Origin: Bog-473 sp963730785
GTDB lineage: Bacteria; Actinomycetota; Acidimicrobiia; Acidimicrobiales; RAAP-2
Length of the DNA: 64,000 bases
Direction of reading: 5' to 3'
NCBI GenBank assembly: GCA_963730785.1
Contig: CAVSTF010000006.1
Span: 124,001-188,000 of the forward strand
Each line of letters opens with the position of its first letter. Within the stretch, counting starts at the first letter, position 1. Both the position numbers and the translations under genes were made by a program. Below, piece after piece: positions 15,388 through 23,638 of this stretch. The notes under the pieces are model-generated. The model did not search any database and was not told where the DNA came from. It saw only the letters and a program-made list of their open reading frames with translations.

Positions 15388-17991
15388 ATGAAGTGGACCA
15401 TCAGCAAGATCACCATCGTCATGTCTCTGTTTATGGCGCTGGGGGGATCACTCTTTGCCGTGACATCGGCATCAGCGGCCGCTCCGGTGACCAACGTCAC
15501 CACCATCGCCCCCAACGGCACTGCCCTGACGGGCAGCACTTGGGCCTTCACCGAGGATGACACGCCGGTCACCGGTGCCCTCAACTCGGTGGTCAACGAC
15601 CCGATCAATCAAGACGGTTCGTTGGAACTGGCCACACCGGATACGGCGTCACATGTCGTGATTCAAACGGCGGCCACCGGAGCATTGAGCTCCTTGTCCA
15701 ACGTGAGTTATCAGACCTTCTTGGTTCAAACGGGCGGCGTGGCGAGCGTTTCGCTGCAGGTGGGCATCGACTGCGTGGCCCCGGTCGGGTCAACGCCAGG
15801 ATCGGGCTTTACCACCTTCGTGTACGAGCCATACGAGCAAACCCAGCCGGTGGTGCCCGGTGAGTGGCAAACCTGGGACGCTTCGGCAACTGGTGGTATC
15901 TGGTGGTCGACGCACGACTTCTCGGCCACTGCTGGCGGTGGCGTCGGATCGGGCGATGCCTTGGGCGGACAGAGCCGCACCGAAACGTTCTCCAATTTGA
16001 TTTCTGATTTTGACAATGCGTGCCCGGCAGCGGGCCTGCTCGACTTTGGCGTCGGCATGGGTTCTTCGAACCCCGGCACGCAAGCCTGGACCGACAACTT
16101 GATGTACACAACCTCGGGGGGTTCCGAGAACTGGAACTTCAAGGCACCCGTCACGGCGACTCCCAGCACCGCTACCAACGTGAACACCGTCGCCCCTTTC
16201 GGCACCGCGCTGACGGGCAGCACTTGGGCCTTCACCGAGGATGACACGCCGGTCACCGGTGCCCTCAACTCGGTGGTCAACGACCCGATCAATCAAGACG
16301 GTTCGTTGGAACTGGCCACACCGCAAACGGCGTCACATGTCGTGATTCAAACGGCGGCCACCGGAGCATTGAGCTCCTTGTCCAACGTGAGTTATCAAAC
16401 CTTCTTGGTCCAAACCGGTGGCGTGGCGAGCGTCTCGCTACAGGTGGGCATCGACTGCGTGGCCCCGGTTGGGTCAACACCAGGTTCAGGCTTCACCACC
16501 TTCGTGTTCGAGCCATACGAACAAACTCAAACGGTGGTGCCCGGTGAGTGGCAGACCTGGGACGCTTCGGCGTCGGGTGGTGTCTGGTGGTCGACGCACG
16601 ACTTCTCGCCCACTGCTGGCGGGGGCGTCGGTTCAGGCGCAGGCGACACCTTGGGCGGACAGGCCCGCACGGAGACGTTCTCCAACCTGGTGTCTGACTT
16701 CGACAATGCCTGCCCGGCAGCGGGCCTGCTCGACTTTGGCGTCGGCATGGGTTCTTCGAACCCCGGCACGCAAGCTTGGACCGACAACCTGATGTATTCC
16801 ACCTCGGCCGGTTCGGAGAACTGGAACTTCGTTGGTGCCAATACGGTCCCCGGTGCGCCAACCATTGGTCTCGCCGTTCCAGGAGACGGCAGTGCCTCCG
16901 TAGCCTTCACTGCGCCGGTAAACAGTGGTGGGTCAACCATTACTGGCTACACCGTCACCGCTATCGACCTGACGAACGCCCTTCGAGGCGGCGAGACGGC
17001 CACCGGAACGGGTAGTCCCATCGTGATCTCCGGCCTCACCGACGGCGATACCTATGAGTTCAAGGTCTCGGCCACCAACGAGACCGGTACAAGTCTCCAA
17101 AGTGCGCCGTCTAACGCTGTAGTCCCGAGCACCACTTCCAGTGGTGGCGGCGGAGGCACCGGTGGCACCGGCGGCACGGGCACTGGTGGCACCGGCACTG
17201 GTGGCACAGGAACTTCACCGAGTGGGACCGGGGCTTATGACCTGGTTGGCTCAGACGGTGGTGTCTTTGTCTTCGGGCAACCCGGTACCGGCTTCTATGG
17301 CTCACTGCCCGGGATGAAAATCAACGTGCACAACATCGTGGGCATCGTGCCCACGACCGACGGCAAGGGTTACTTCCTGGTCGGATCCGACGGCGGCGTG
17401 TTCGCCTTCGGTGATGCGCCCTTTGAGAACTCACTGCCCGGCGAACACGTCAGCGTCAATGACATCGTCGGCATCGTGCCCACCAAAGATGACAAGGGTT
17501 ACTTCCTGGTCGGTCGTGACGGTGGTGTCTTCGCCTTCGGTGATGCGCCATTCGAGAACTCACTGCCTGGTCAAGGCACCCACGTCAACAACATCGTGGG
17601 TATTGCCGCCACACCGGACGACGGTGGGTACTGGGTCGTTGCCTCCAGTGGTCAGGTCTACGCCTTGGGTGATGCCAAGACCTACGGCAGTGCCACTGGT
17701 GGACCCGTGGTTGCCATCACGGCCACGCCTGACGGCGGCGGTTACTGGTTGACCACCGCCAACGGGGGTGTTGACACCTTCGGTGACGCGGGCTTCTACA
17801 AGTCATTGCCCGGCATCAACGTCAATGTCTCGAACATTGTCTCCTTGGTCCCGAGCACTGACGGCCAGGGTTACCTGTTGGTCGGCGCCGACGGCGGACT
17901 CTTCGCCTTCGGTGACGCCACCTTCCCGGGTTCTTTGCCCGGCCTCGGCATCCACGTCACCAACATCGTGGGAGCAGTGCCGGTCGCCTAG
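15388..17991 (+). CDS. Large secreted repeat protein with duplicated N-domain, FnIII and propeller repeats
   Basis: 867 residues. A signal peptide with hydrophobic core ends in SASA-AA near residue 31. Two near-identical 217-219 residue units of unknown fold follow (about 35-251 and 263-481). They are rich in Gly, Thr and aromatic residues and each carries conserved Cys in 'VGIDCVAP' and 'FDNACPAAG'. Next come a fibronectin type III domain (about 488-580), a Gly/Thr linker and six repeats of about 43 residues of the form 'GYFLVGSDGGVFAFGDAPF', probably a six-bladed beta-propeller. It is likely an extracellular or surface protein for binding or adhesion. There is no catalytic motif. The last 828 bases are shared with the next gene. 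Confidence 0.85.
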   Translation: MKWTISKITIVMSLFMALGGSLFAVTSASAAAPVTNVTTIAPNGTALTGSTWAFTEDDTPVTGALNSVVNDPINQDGSLELATPDTASHVVIQTAATGALSSLSNVSYQTFLVQTGGVASVSLQVGIDCVAPVGSTPGSGFTTFVYEPYEQTQPVVPGEWQTWDASATGGIWWSTHDFSATAGGGVGSGDALGGQSRTETFSNLISDFDNACPAAGLLDFGVGMGSSNPGTQAWTDNLMYTTSGGSENWNFKAPVTATPSTATNVNTVAPFGTALTGSTWAFTEDDTPVTGALNSVVNDPINQDGSLELATPQTASHVVIQTAATGALSSLSNVSYQTFLVQTGGVASVSLQVGIDCVAPVGSTPGSGFTTFVFEPYEQTQTVVPGEWQTWDASASGGVWWSTHDFSPTAGGGVGSGAGDTLGGQARTETFSNLVSDFDNACPAAGLLDFGVGMGSSNPGTQAWTDNLMYSTSAGSENWNFVGANTVPGAPTIGLAVPGDGSASVAFTAPVNSGGSTITGYTVTAIDLTNALRGGETATGTGSPIVISGLTDGDTYEFKVSATNETGTSLQSAPSNAVVPSTTSSGGGGGTGGTGGTGTGGTGTGGTGTSPSGTGAYDLVGSDGGVFVFGQPGTGFYGSLPGMKINVHNIVGIVPTTDGKGYFLVGSDGGVFAFGDAPFENSLPGEHVSVNDIVGIVPTKDDKGYFLVGRDGGVFAFGDAPFENSLPGQGTHVNNIVGIAATPDDGGYWVVASSGQVYALGDAKTYGSATGGPVVAITATPDGGGYWLTTANGGVDTFGDAGFYKSLPGINVNVSNIVSLVPSTDGQGYLLVGADGGLFAFGDATFPGSLPGLGIHVTNIVGAVPVA
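15490..16140 (+). repeat. Internal tandem duplication, copy 1
   Basis: First of two tandem copies of a domain-sized unit inside the secreted protein gene, running from 'TNVTTIAPNGTAL' to 'SENWNF'. It matches 16174-16830 at an offset of 684 bases with long identical stretches, for example the 100 or so bases from the CTGACGGGCAGCACTTGG motif onward. Copy 2 is 6 bases longer. Confidence 0.9.
16174..16830 (+). repeat. Internal tandem duplication, copy 2
   Basis: Second copy of the 15490-16140 unit. It differs mostly by synonymous changes and a two-residue insertion (GSGAGDTLGG against GSGDALGG). The high DNA identity points to a recent duplication or ongoing homogenisation. Confidence 0.9.
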
Positions 17992-17994
17992 AGG
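17167..17994 (+). repeat. 828-bp direct repeat, copy 1 (propeller module)
   Basis: The 3' third of the first secreted-protein gene, covering the Gly/Thr linker, all six propeller repeats, the stop codon and three bases beyond it. It matches 19494-20321 with a constant offset of 2327 bases. Translations in the coding frame and in another frame are the same, so the DNA appears identical over the segment. Confidence 0.92.
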
Positions 17995-18024
17995 TTCATT
18001 GCCCTTCCGCTTCTTTGCGGTGCG

Positions 18025-18065
18025 TGCCTGTGTCACACGGAGTTCGTCTTCGTGGGACACAGGCA
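18025..18065 (+). terminator. Long hairpin downstream of first secreted-protein gene
   Basis: TGCCTGTGTC (18025-18034) and GACACAGGCA (18056-18065) form a perfect 10-bp stem; inner CACG/CGTG can extend it. No T-run follows, so it may be a factor-dependent terminator or a 3' stabiliser. The rest of 17995-18275 up to the next gene shows no gene; TGGGAGGA at 18261-18268 is the ribosome site of the next gene. Confidence 0.55.
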
Positions 18066-18275
18066 TTGCGCTTGTAAGGGGCTCGATTCTCCTCCCGCCC
18101 TAAACGAAACGAATCGACTGGCGAAGCGTGAGATACCAGTTGCCTGGGTATGGACTGGGTGCGGGTAGCACCGCGAGCAAACCAGTGCGTCCACGCAATG
18201 ACCTTTCCGAGGCGATGTGCGACGACTTGGGCTTTAGACAAAGGCCAACGACGGCCAGTTTGGGAGGACGTTCAC

Positions 18276-20318
18276 GTGCGTAGAAAATTCTTAAGGTTGA
18301 GTGTGGGTGTGCCTGTTGTCATGATGGCAGCGCTCGCACTAGTTGGCACAGGTGGTGCCGCACCAGCAGGCGCTGCCACATTGCAGCCGGCTGTCGTACC
18401 TCTCAGTTCGGGTGGCCCAGTTCTCTACGACAGCTCCACCACTCCACTGCTTGGTAATTTGCCGAGCGAAGCCTTCGAGGCCACTCAGCAGCACAGCGAT
18501 TTCGGTAACGAGATCACGTTGGCTGGCACTGCCCCGTTCACCTTGAACAACGTGCAGGTCACGCTGGACAGCTGGGGATGCCAAACAGGCGGAGGCGCAA
18601 CCTGCGCCACCACGGCTGGCTCCACCTTTACTTGGCCCGTTACTCTCGACGTGTACAACGTCGGTCCGTCGAATACCGTCGGGTCTTTGATCACGTCCGA
18701 CACGCAATCCTTTGCCATTCCGTACCGTCCGTCAGCGGATCCCACCAATTGCGCATCGTCGCCCACCGAGTGGTTCGATGCCACCGATGCCAAGTGCTAC
18801 AACGGGCTGGCTGCCAATGTCGACTTCGCGTTGCCGACCAATGTCACGTTGCCGACGTCGGGGAACATTATTTATGGCATCAGTTACAATACGTCGGACT
18901 ACGGACCGCACCCGATTGGGTCACCCTGTGTCGCCAACACGAACTGTGCGTATGACTCGCTGAATGTTGGACTGACCACGGCGACTGCACCAAAGGTCGG
19001 GACCGATCCGGTTCCTGGAACGGTCTTCCAGAGTTCACTCACGGCCGGTCAGTGGTGTGACAGCACTGGACCCACACCCCTCGGCACGTTTGCGATTGAC
19101 TCGCCCGGCTCAGCAGCGACTGATGCGTGCTGGACCCCGAATGCATCGGGCACCGGATCTCCGTATTACATCCCGGCCGTGGTCTTCAATGGCGTAACCG
19201 CGCCGGCCGCCCCGACGATCGGAACAGCGACTGCGGGCAACGGGTCGGCGACAGTGACGTTCACTGCCCCAACCAATACCGGTGGGCAACCCATCACGAG
19301 CTACACCGTCACCGCCATTGATTCGACGACGCCGTCACACGGCGGCGAGACGGCAACCGGGACAGGTAGCCCGATCACGGTCACTGGACTGACCAACGGT
19401 GACTCGTACACATTTACCGTCACGGCAACCAATGACGTTGGTACGGGACCGGCCAGCGGGCCTTCCAACGCCATCACGCCGTCCACTACCGCGACCGGCG
19501 GCACGGGCACTGGTGGCACCGGCACTGGTGGCACAGGAACTTCACCGAGTGGGACCGGGGCTTATGACCTGGTTGGCTCAGACGGTGGTGTCTTTGTCTT
19601 CGGGCAACCCGGTACCGGCTTCTATGGCTCACTGCCCGGGATGAAAATCAACGTGCACAACATCGTGGGCATCGTGCCCACGACCGACGGCAAGGGTTAC
19701 TTCCTGGTCGGATCCGACGGCGGCGTGTTCGCCTTCGGTGATGCGCCCTTTGAGAACTCACTGCCCGGCGAACACGTCAGCGTCAATGACATCGTCGGCA
19801 TCGTGCCCACCAAAGATGACAAGGGTTACTTCCTGGTCGGTCGTGACGGTGGTGTCTTCGCCTTCGGTGATGCGCCATTCGAGAACTCACTGCCTGGTCA
19901 AGGCACCCACGTCAACAACATCGTGGGTATTGCCGCCACACCGGACGACGGTGGGTACTGGGTCGTTGCCTCCAGTGGTCAGGTCTACGCCTTGGGTGAT
20001 GCCAAGACCTACGGCAGTGCCACTGGTGGACCCGTGGTTGCCATCACGGCCACGCCTGACGGCGGCGGTTACTGGTTGACCACCGCCAACGGGGGTGTTG
20101 ACACCTTCGGTGACGCGGGCTTCTACAAGTCATTGCCCGGCATCAACGTCAATGTCTCGAACATTGTCTCCTTGGTCCCGAGCACTGACGGCCAGGGTTA
20201 CCTGTTGGTCGGCGCCGACGGCGGACTCTTCGCCTTCGGTGACGCCACCTTCCCGGGTTCTTTGCCCGGCCTCGGCATCCACGTCACCAACATCGTGGGA
20301 GCAGTGCCGGTCGCCTAG
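18276..20318 (+). CDS. Secreted protein with unknown N-domain, FnIII and propeller repeats
   Basis: 680 residues from GTG at 18276, 7 bases after TGGGAGGA. The signal peptide 'RRKFLRLSVGVPVVMMAALALVG' ends near 'APAGAA'. The N-terminal domain (about 35-305) has paired Cys ('DSWGCQTGGGATC', 'DPTNCASS', 'SPCVANTNC') that suggest disulfides outside the cell. A fibronectin type III domain follows (about 310-400), then a GTGGTG linker and the same six propeller repeats as the upstream gene. Only the C-terminal module is shared, so the pair looks like one propeller cassette carried by two different binding heads. Function unknown. Confidence 0.85.
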   Translation: MRRKFLRLSVGVPVVMMAALALVGTGGAAPAGAATLQPAVVPLSSGGPVLYDSSTTPLLGNLPSEAFEATQQHSDFGNEITLAGTAPFTLNNVQVTLDSWGCQTGGGATCATTAGSTFTWPVTLDVYNVGPSNTVGSLITSDTQSFAIPYRPSADPTNCASSPTEWFDATDAKCYNGLAANVDFALPTNVTLPTSGNIIYGISYNTSDYGPHPIGSPCVANTNCAYDSLNVGLTTATAPKVGTDPVPGTVFQSSLTAGQWCDSTGPTPLGTFAIDSPGSAATDACWTPNASGTGSPYYIPAVVFNGVTAPAAPTIGTATAGNGSATVTFTAPTNTGGQPITSYTVTAIDSTTPSHGGETATGTGSPITVTGLTNGDSYTFTVTATNDVGTGPASGPSNAITPSTTATGGTGTGGTGTGGTGTSPSGTGAYDLVGSDGGVFVFGQPGTGFYGSLPGMKINVHNIVGIVPTTDGKGYFLVGSDGGVFAFGDAPFENSLPGEHVSVNDIVGIVPTKDDKGYFLVGRDGGVFAFGDAPFENSLPGQGTHVNNIVGIAATPDDGGYWVVASSGQVYALGDAKTYGSATGGPVVAITATPDGGGYWLTTANGGVDTFGDAGFYKSLPGINVNVSNIVSLVPSTDGQGYLLVGADGGLFAFGDATFPGSLPGLGIHVTNIVGAVPVA

Positions 20319-20321
20319 AGG
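19494..20321 (+). repeat. 828-bp direct repeat, copy 2 (propeller module)
   Basis: Second copy of the 17167-17994 segment, at the 3' end of the second secreted-protein gene. Similarity stops abruptly a few bases after the stop codon (TAGAGG then unrelated sequence) and at the ACCGGCGGCACG linker on the 5' side. Confidence 0.92.
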
Positions 20322-20344
20322 CTGGGTTGCAGGAATTACTCACC

Positions 20345-20384
20345 GGCCACCAGGCTGCGGCGTTCGCGTCGTAGCCTGGTGGCC
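20345..20384 (+). terminator. Strong hairpin abutting the DUF2277 start codon
   Basis: GGCCACCAGGCT (20345-20356) and AGCCTGGTGGCC (20373-20384) are a perfect 12-bp inverted repeat with a 16-base loop. It lies 27 bases after the secreted-protein stop and ends exactly one base before the ATG at 20385. It is probably a terminator for the upstream gene; if included in the DUF2277 message it would block translation initiation. There is no T-run. Confidence 0.6.
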
Positions 20385-20660
20385 ATGTGTCGCAATATCA
20401 CCACCCTTCGAGGCCTCGAGCCCGAAGCGACCGCCGAAGAGATTGAGGCGGCCGCTCGTCAATATGTCCGCAAAATCAGCGGAGTGCAGTCGACGTCAGC
20501 CAAGACAGCCGAGGCCTTCGAGAAGGCAGTTCGCCTGATCACGGCGGCGTCCGAGGAGCTCTTGGCCACCTTGCCGCCTCGTCAGCAGCCCCCGCCCACC
20601 TTGCCGCCACTGCGGCGTATCGCCGCCCGCGGGGTGAGTGGGGTAGTTACATCTCTATGA
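20385..20660 (+). CDS. DUF2277 family protein
   Basis: 91-residue protein beginning 'MCRNITTLRGLEPEATAEEI', the hallmark of DUF2277, a small uncharacterised family in actinobacteria and proteobacteria. The conserved core 'AARQYVRKISGVQSTSAKTAEAFEKAV' runs from about residue 24. The C-terminus is Pro-rich then basic. There is no ribosome site because a strong hairpin abuts the ATG, so a leaderless transcript starting at the ATG is plausible. Function unknown; in other genomes it is often called DNA-binding, which I cannot confirm. Confidence 0.88.
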   Translation: MCRNITTLRGLEPEATAEEIEAAARQYVRKISGVQSTSAKTAEAFEKAVRLITAASEELLATLPPRQQPPPTLPPLRRIAARGVSGVVTSL

Positions 20661-20661
20661 C

Positions 20662-20691
20662 TTGACAGTTATATAGCTAATCAGTCATATT
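20662..20691 (+). promoter_or_regulatory. Promoter and possible operator of arsR-SRPBCC pair
   Basis: TTGACA (20662-20667), an 18-base spacer and CATATT (20686-20691) place the expected transcription start at about the ATG at 20698, so the message is probably leaderless. ATGACT (20657-20662) and AGTCAT (20683-20688) form a 6-bp inverted repeat flanking the core promoter, a candidate site for the ArsR protein. Local AT content is far above the surroundings. Confidence 0.6.
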
Positions 20692-20697
20692 ACAGGC

Positions 20698-21018
20698 ATG
20701 GCATCGACGTTCGAGGTCCTGGCCGAGCCCAATCGGCGGCTGATCCTTGACCTCTTACGCGAGGCCGAACAACCAGTGAGCGATCTGGTCGAGCTGATGG
20801 ACGTCACCCAGCCGGCGGTGTCCAAGCACCTCAAGGTGTTGCGTGAGGCCGGACTGGTGGAGTCACGAGTGGCCGCCCAGCGGCGGATGTACCGCCTACG
20901 GCCCGAACCGTTGGCCGACATCGATGCCTGGCTGAGCCCATTCCGCCAACTATGGGACTCGAGTCTTGACGCCCTAGAGCAGCACCTCAACACCATGGAT
21001 GACGAACCAGGAGCGTGA
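20698..21018 (+). CDS. ArsR-family transcriptional regulator
   Basis: 106-residue winged-helix repressor: 'FEVLAEPNRRLILDLLREAEQPVSDLVELM' then the recognition helix 'TQPAVSKHLKVLREAGLVESRV'. It lacks the CxC metal site of arsenic sensors, as expected for the branch paired with SRPBCC/AHSA1 proteins. It is followed at once by such a gene, a conserved two-gene arrangement. It probably represses its own promoter. Confidence 0.9.
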   Translation: MASTFEVLAEPNRRLILDLLREAEQPVSDLVELMDVTQPAVSKHLKVLREAGLVESRVAAQRRMYRLRPEPLADIDAWLSPFRQLWDSSLDALEQHLNTMDDEPGA

Positions 21019-21021
21019 GTG

Positions 21022-21573
21022 ATGGCTGACCTTGACTACGGAGAATTTCACCAGACCGGGGATCAGGCGACCCTGGTATTCCAGCGCCGCCTGAACCACT
21101 CAGTAGCCAAAGTCTGGCGAGCACTGACCGAGTCTGAACACCTGGAGGCGTGGTTCCCGTGCTCCATTGAAGGCGAGCGCATCGCCGGCTCGGCCTTACA
21201 GTTCTCGTTCAAGGAGATGCCGGGCCTGAAGCTGGACGGCGAAGTGCTGGCTTGGGACCCACCGCGGCTTTTCGAGTTCAAGTGGGGCCCCGATCTTCTG
21301 CGCTTCGAGCTGGTGTCTGACGGCGACGGATGCATCTTCACCCTCACCGACGTCTTCGACGAGATTGGCAAGGGGGCCCGTGATGCGGCCGGTTGGCATG
21401 TCTGTCTGGAGAGCCTGGTCGACTCCCTGGACGGTCGGGAACCAAGTGCGGAGCGGTCAAGCGCGAACTACTGGCGCACCATCAACGCCCGCTATCAGGA
21501 GCTGTTCGGTCCAGAGGCCTCGTCGGTGAGCCCACCGACTGAGTGGGAGGAGTCACACGGCTCGGTGGAGTAA
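21022..21573 (+). CDS. SRPBCC (AHSA1-like) domain protein
   Basis: About 183 residues, START/Bet v1-like fold that encloses a hydrophobic ligand: 'RRLNHSVAKVWRALTESEHLEAWFPCSIEGE' near residue 25, 'WDPPRLFEFKWG', and 'GWHVCLESLVDSLDG' at the C-terminal helix. ATG at 21022 was taken, 9 bases after AGGAG; GTG at 21019 is equally in frame. It is co-transcribed with the ArsR gene, which usually regulates this partner. The ligand is unknown. Confidence 0.88.
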   Translation: MADLDYGEFHQTGDQATLVFQRRLNHSVAKVWRALTESEHLEAWFPCSIEGERIAGSALQFSFKEMPGLKLDGEVLAWDPPRLFEFKWGPDLLRFELVSDGDGCIFTLTDVFDEIGKGARDAAGWHVCLESLVDSLDGREPSAERSSANYWRTINARYQELFGPEASSVSPPTEWEESHGSVE

Positions 21574-21582
21574 GAACTGCAC

Positions 21583-22455
21583 ATGAGCATGCAGGGCAAG
21601 GTCGTGGTGATTACTGGCAGCAACATCGGTATCGGGTTGGAGACGGCCGTCGGGGTGGCCAAGGAAGGCGCCACCACGGTCCTGGCCTGTCGCAATCAGG
21701 AGAAGGCCACGGCAGCCGCCACCGACATTCGGCAGCGGTCGGGCAATGACGACGTGCAGCTGGTCGCCCTGGATCTCTCGGACCTGAACTCAGTCAAAGC
21801 AGCTGCGGCCGACATCCTCACCCGGTGGGATCGCCTCGATGTGCTGATCAATAACGCCGGCGGTACCTGGTCGGAACGGCAGACCACGGCTCAGGGATTT
21901 GAGCAGACCTTCGGCGTCAATCACCTCGGGCCGTTCTACTTCACTGGCTTGCTGCTGGATCGATTGAAGGCGAGCGCGCCGTCGCGCATCATCAACCTTT
22001 CCTCGGTTGGCCATCACTTCGCCATGGGTGGCGTCCGCTTCGACGACCTGCAGAGCGAGAAGCGCTACGTCGGCATGGATGCGTACACGCGATCGAAGCT
22101 GGCCAATGTGTTGTTCACGCGCTCCCTGGCTAAGAGGTTGGAAGGTACGGGAGTGACAGCGAACGCCGTACATCCGGGGGCCGTGCGCAGCGGCTTCGGC
22201 ATGGACGGCGACCTGAAGGGTGTACTGGCCATCGGCAACCACCTCATCCGACCCTTCGAAGTGAGCCCGGCCACCGGGGCCAAGACGTCGATCTACCTAG
22301 CCACCTCGCCCAAGGCCGACGGCAAGACCGGCGGGTACTGGGTCCGGAGCAAGCCGGGCCATATGAGCGCGCACGCCCGCAATGATGCCGATGCCGAACG
22401 GCTGTGGAACGAGAGTGAGCAACTGCTCACCTCGGCTGGCTTCGCGCTGCCCTAA
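21583..22455 (+). CDS. Short-chain dehydrogenase, retinol-dehydrogenase-like
   Basis: 290-residue NAD(P)-dependent oxidoreductase. The Rossmann motif is 'TGSNIGIGLETAVGVAKEGA' near residue 11, NNAG is followed by 'GGTWSERQTT', the catalytic Ser lies in 'NLSSVGHHF', and Tyr/Lys in 'YTRSKLANVLF'. This pattern belongs to the RDH/WWOX-type SDRs acting on lipids, retinoids or xenobiotics. The gap to the SRPBCC gene is 9 bases, so it may be the third gene of that operon. Substrate unknown. Confidence 0.88.
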   Translation: MSMQGKVVVITGSNIGIGLETAVGVAKEGATTVLACRNQEKATAAATDIRQRSGNDDVQLVALDLSDLNSVKAAAADILTRWDRLDVLINNAGGTWSERQTTAQGFEQTFGVNHLGPFYFTGLLLDRLKASAPSRIINLSSVGHHFAMGGVRFDDLQSEKRYVGMDAYTRSKLANVLFTRSLAKRLEGTGVTANAVHPGAVRSGFGMDGDLKGVLAIGNHLIRPFEVSPATGAKTSIYLATSPKADGKTGGYWVRSKPGHMSAHARNDADAERLWNESEQLLTSAGFALP

Positions 22456-22483
22456 GGGAGCAACAACAGCAACGTGTGGGCGA

Positions 22484-23638
22484 TTAGGCCAGTGCGCCGA
22501 CCACGTGGTTGATGCAGGCGCACAGCGAGGCAATGTCATCCGGGTCGATGGCCGGGAACATGGCAATCCGGAGTTGGTTGCGGCCGAGCTTGCGGTAAGG
22601 CTCGGTGTCGACAATGCCGTTGGCCCGCAACACGGCGGCGATCTGTGCGGCATCAATGGCATCGACAAAGTCGATGGTGGCCACCACGTGACTGCGGTCC
22701 TCGGGCTTCTCGACGAAGGGCCGGGCGAAGCCGGATTGCTCAGCCCAGGTGTAGAGGGTTTCGGCCGACTTGTCGCAGCGACCGGCGGTGAACTCGAGAC
22801 CGCCGTTGGAGTTCATCCAGTCCAGTTGCTCAGCCAGCAAGAAGATGGTGGCCAGGGCAGGCGTGTTGTAGGTCTGGTCCAACTTGGAGTTGTCCACCGC
22901 GGTCTTGAGATCGAAGAAGGCGGGGATCCAACGGCCGGAGGCGGCAATCTTTTCGACCCGCTCGAGGGCGGCCGGCGACATGAGGGCGATCCAGAGACCG
23001 CCGTCACCGGCGAAGCACTTTTGCGGCGCCAGGTAGTAGGTATCGAATTCATTGGCATCGACCCGTAAGCCTCCGGCACCAGAGGTGGCATCCACGGCCA
23101 CCAGGCCACCGCCATCGGCGGGCAACGCCGCACCCTCGGGACGGCGGATGGACATCGAGACGCCGGTGGAGGTCTCGTTGTGGGTCAAGGCATAGAGGTC
23201 GACCTCGGCATCGGCCACCGGCAGCGGGTGGGTCCCGACGGGCGACTCAATGATCTGCGGGTCCTTGAGGTGGGGTGCGGCGGCGGCGCACTGGCCGAAT
23301 TTGGACGAGAACTCGCCGAAGCTGAGGTGCTGGCTCTGGGCCTCAATCAGCCCGAAGGTGGCGGCGTCCCAGAAGCACGTGGTGCCCCCGTTGCCCAGCA
23401 CCACTTCGTAGCCCTCGGGCAACGAGAACAATTCCGAGAAGCCCTGACGGACCCGACCGACCTGCGACTTGACCGTCTTTTGGCGGTGGCTGGTGCCCAG
23501 GTACGTGGTCGCCACCTCGGACAATGCGGCAATTGACTCGGGTCGGACCTTCGAAGGCCCGGAGCCGAAGCGGCCGTCGGCGGGCAACAAATTGGACGGA
23601 ATGGTGATGTCGGGAGTGTCTGGCACGTATGTAAGCAT
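22484..23638 (-). CDS. serC: Phosphoserine aminotransferase, actinobacterial type
   Basis: 384-residue PLP enzyme of serine synthesis (3-phosphohydroxypyruvate to phosphoserine). 'DGRFGSGPSKVR', 'LGTSHRQKTVKSQVGRVRQG' and 'PEGYEVVLGNGGTTCFWDAATFG' match the mycobacterial form; the PLP lysine is in 'LAPQKCFAGDGG'. ATG at 23638 overlaps by two bases the start codon of the divergent aminotransferase (CATG). A GTG at 23626 would avoid this. serA lies downstream of that aminotransferase, so the serine pathway is clustered. Confidence 0.93.
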   Translation of the reverse strand: MLTYVPDTPDITIPSNLLPADGRFGSGPSKVRPESIAALSEVATTYLGTSHRQKTVKSQVGRVRQGFSELFSLPEGYEVVLGNGGTTCFWDAATFGLIEAQSQHLSFGEFSSKFGQCAAAAPHLKDPQIIESPVGTHPLPVADAEVDLYALTHNETSTGVSMSIRRPEGAALPADGGGLVAVDATSGAGGLRVDANEFDTYYLAPQKCFAGDGGLWIALMSPAALERVEKIAASGRWIPAFFDLKTAVDNSKLDQTYNTPALATIFLLAEQLDWMNSNGGLEFTAGRCDKSAETLYTWAEQSGFARPFVEKPEDRSHVVATIDFVDAIDAAQIAAVLRANGIVDTEPYRKLGRNQLRIAMFPAIDPDDIASLCACINHVVGALA

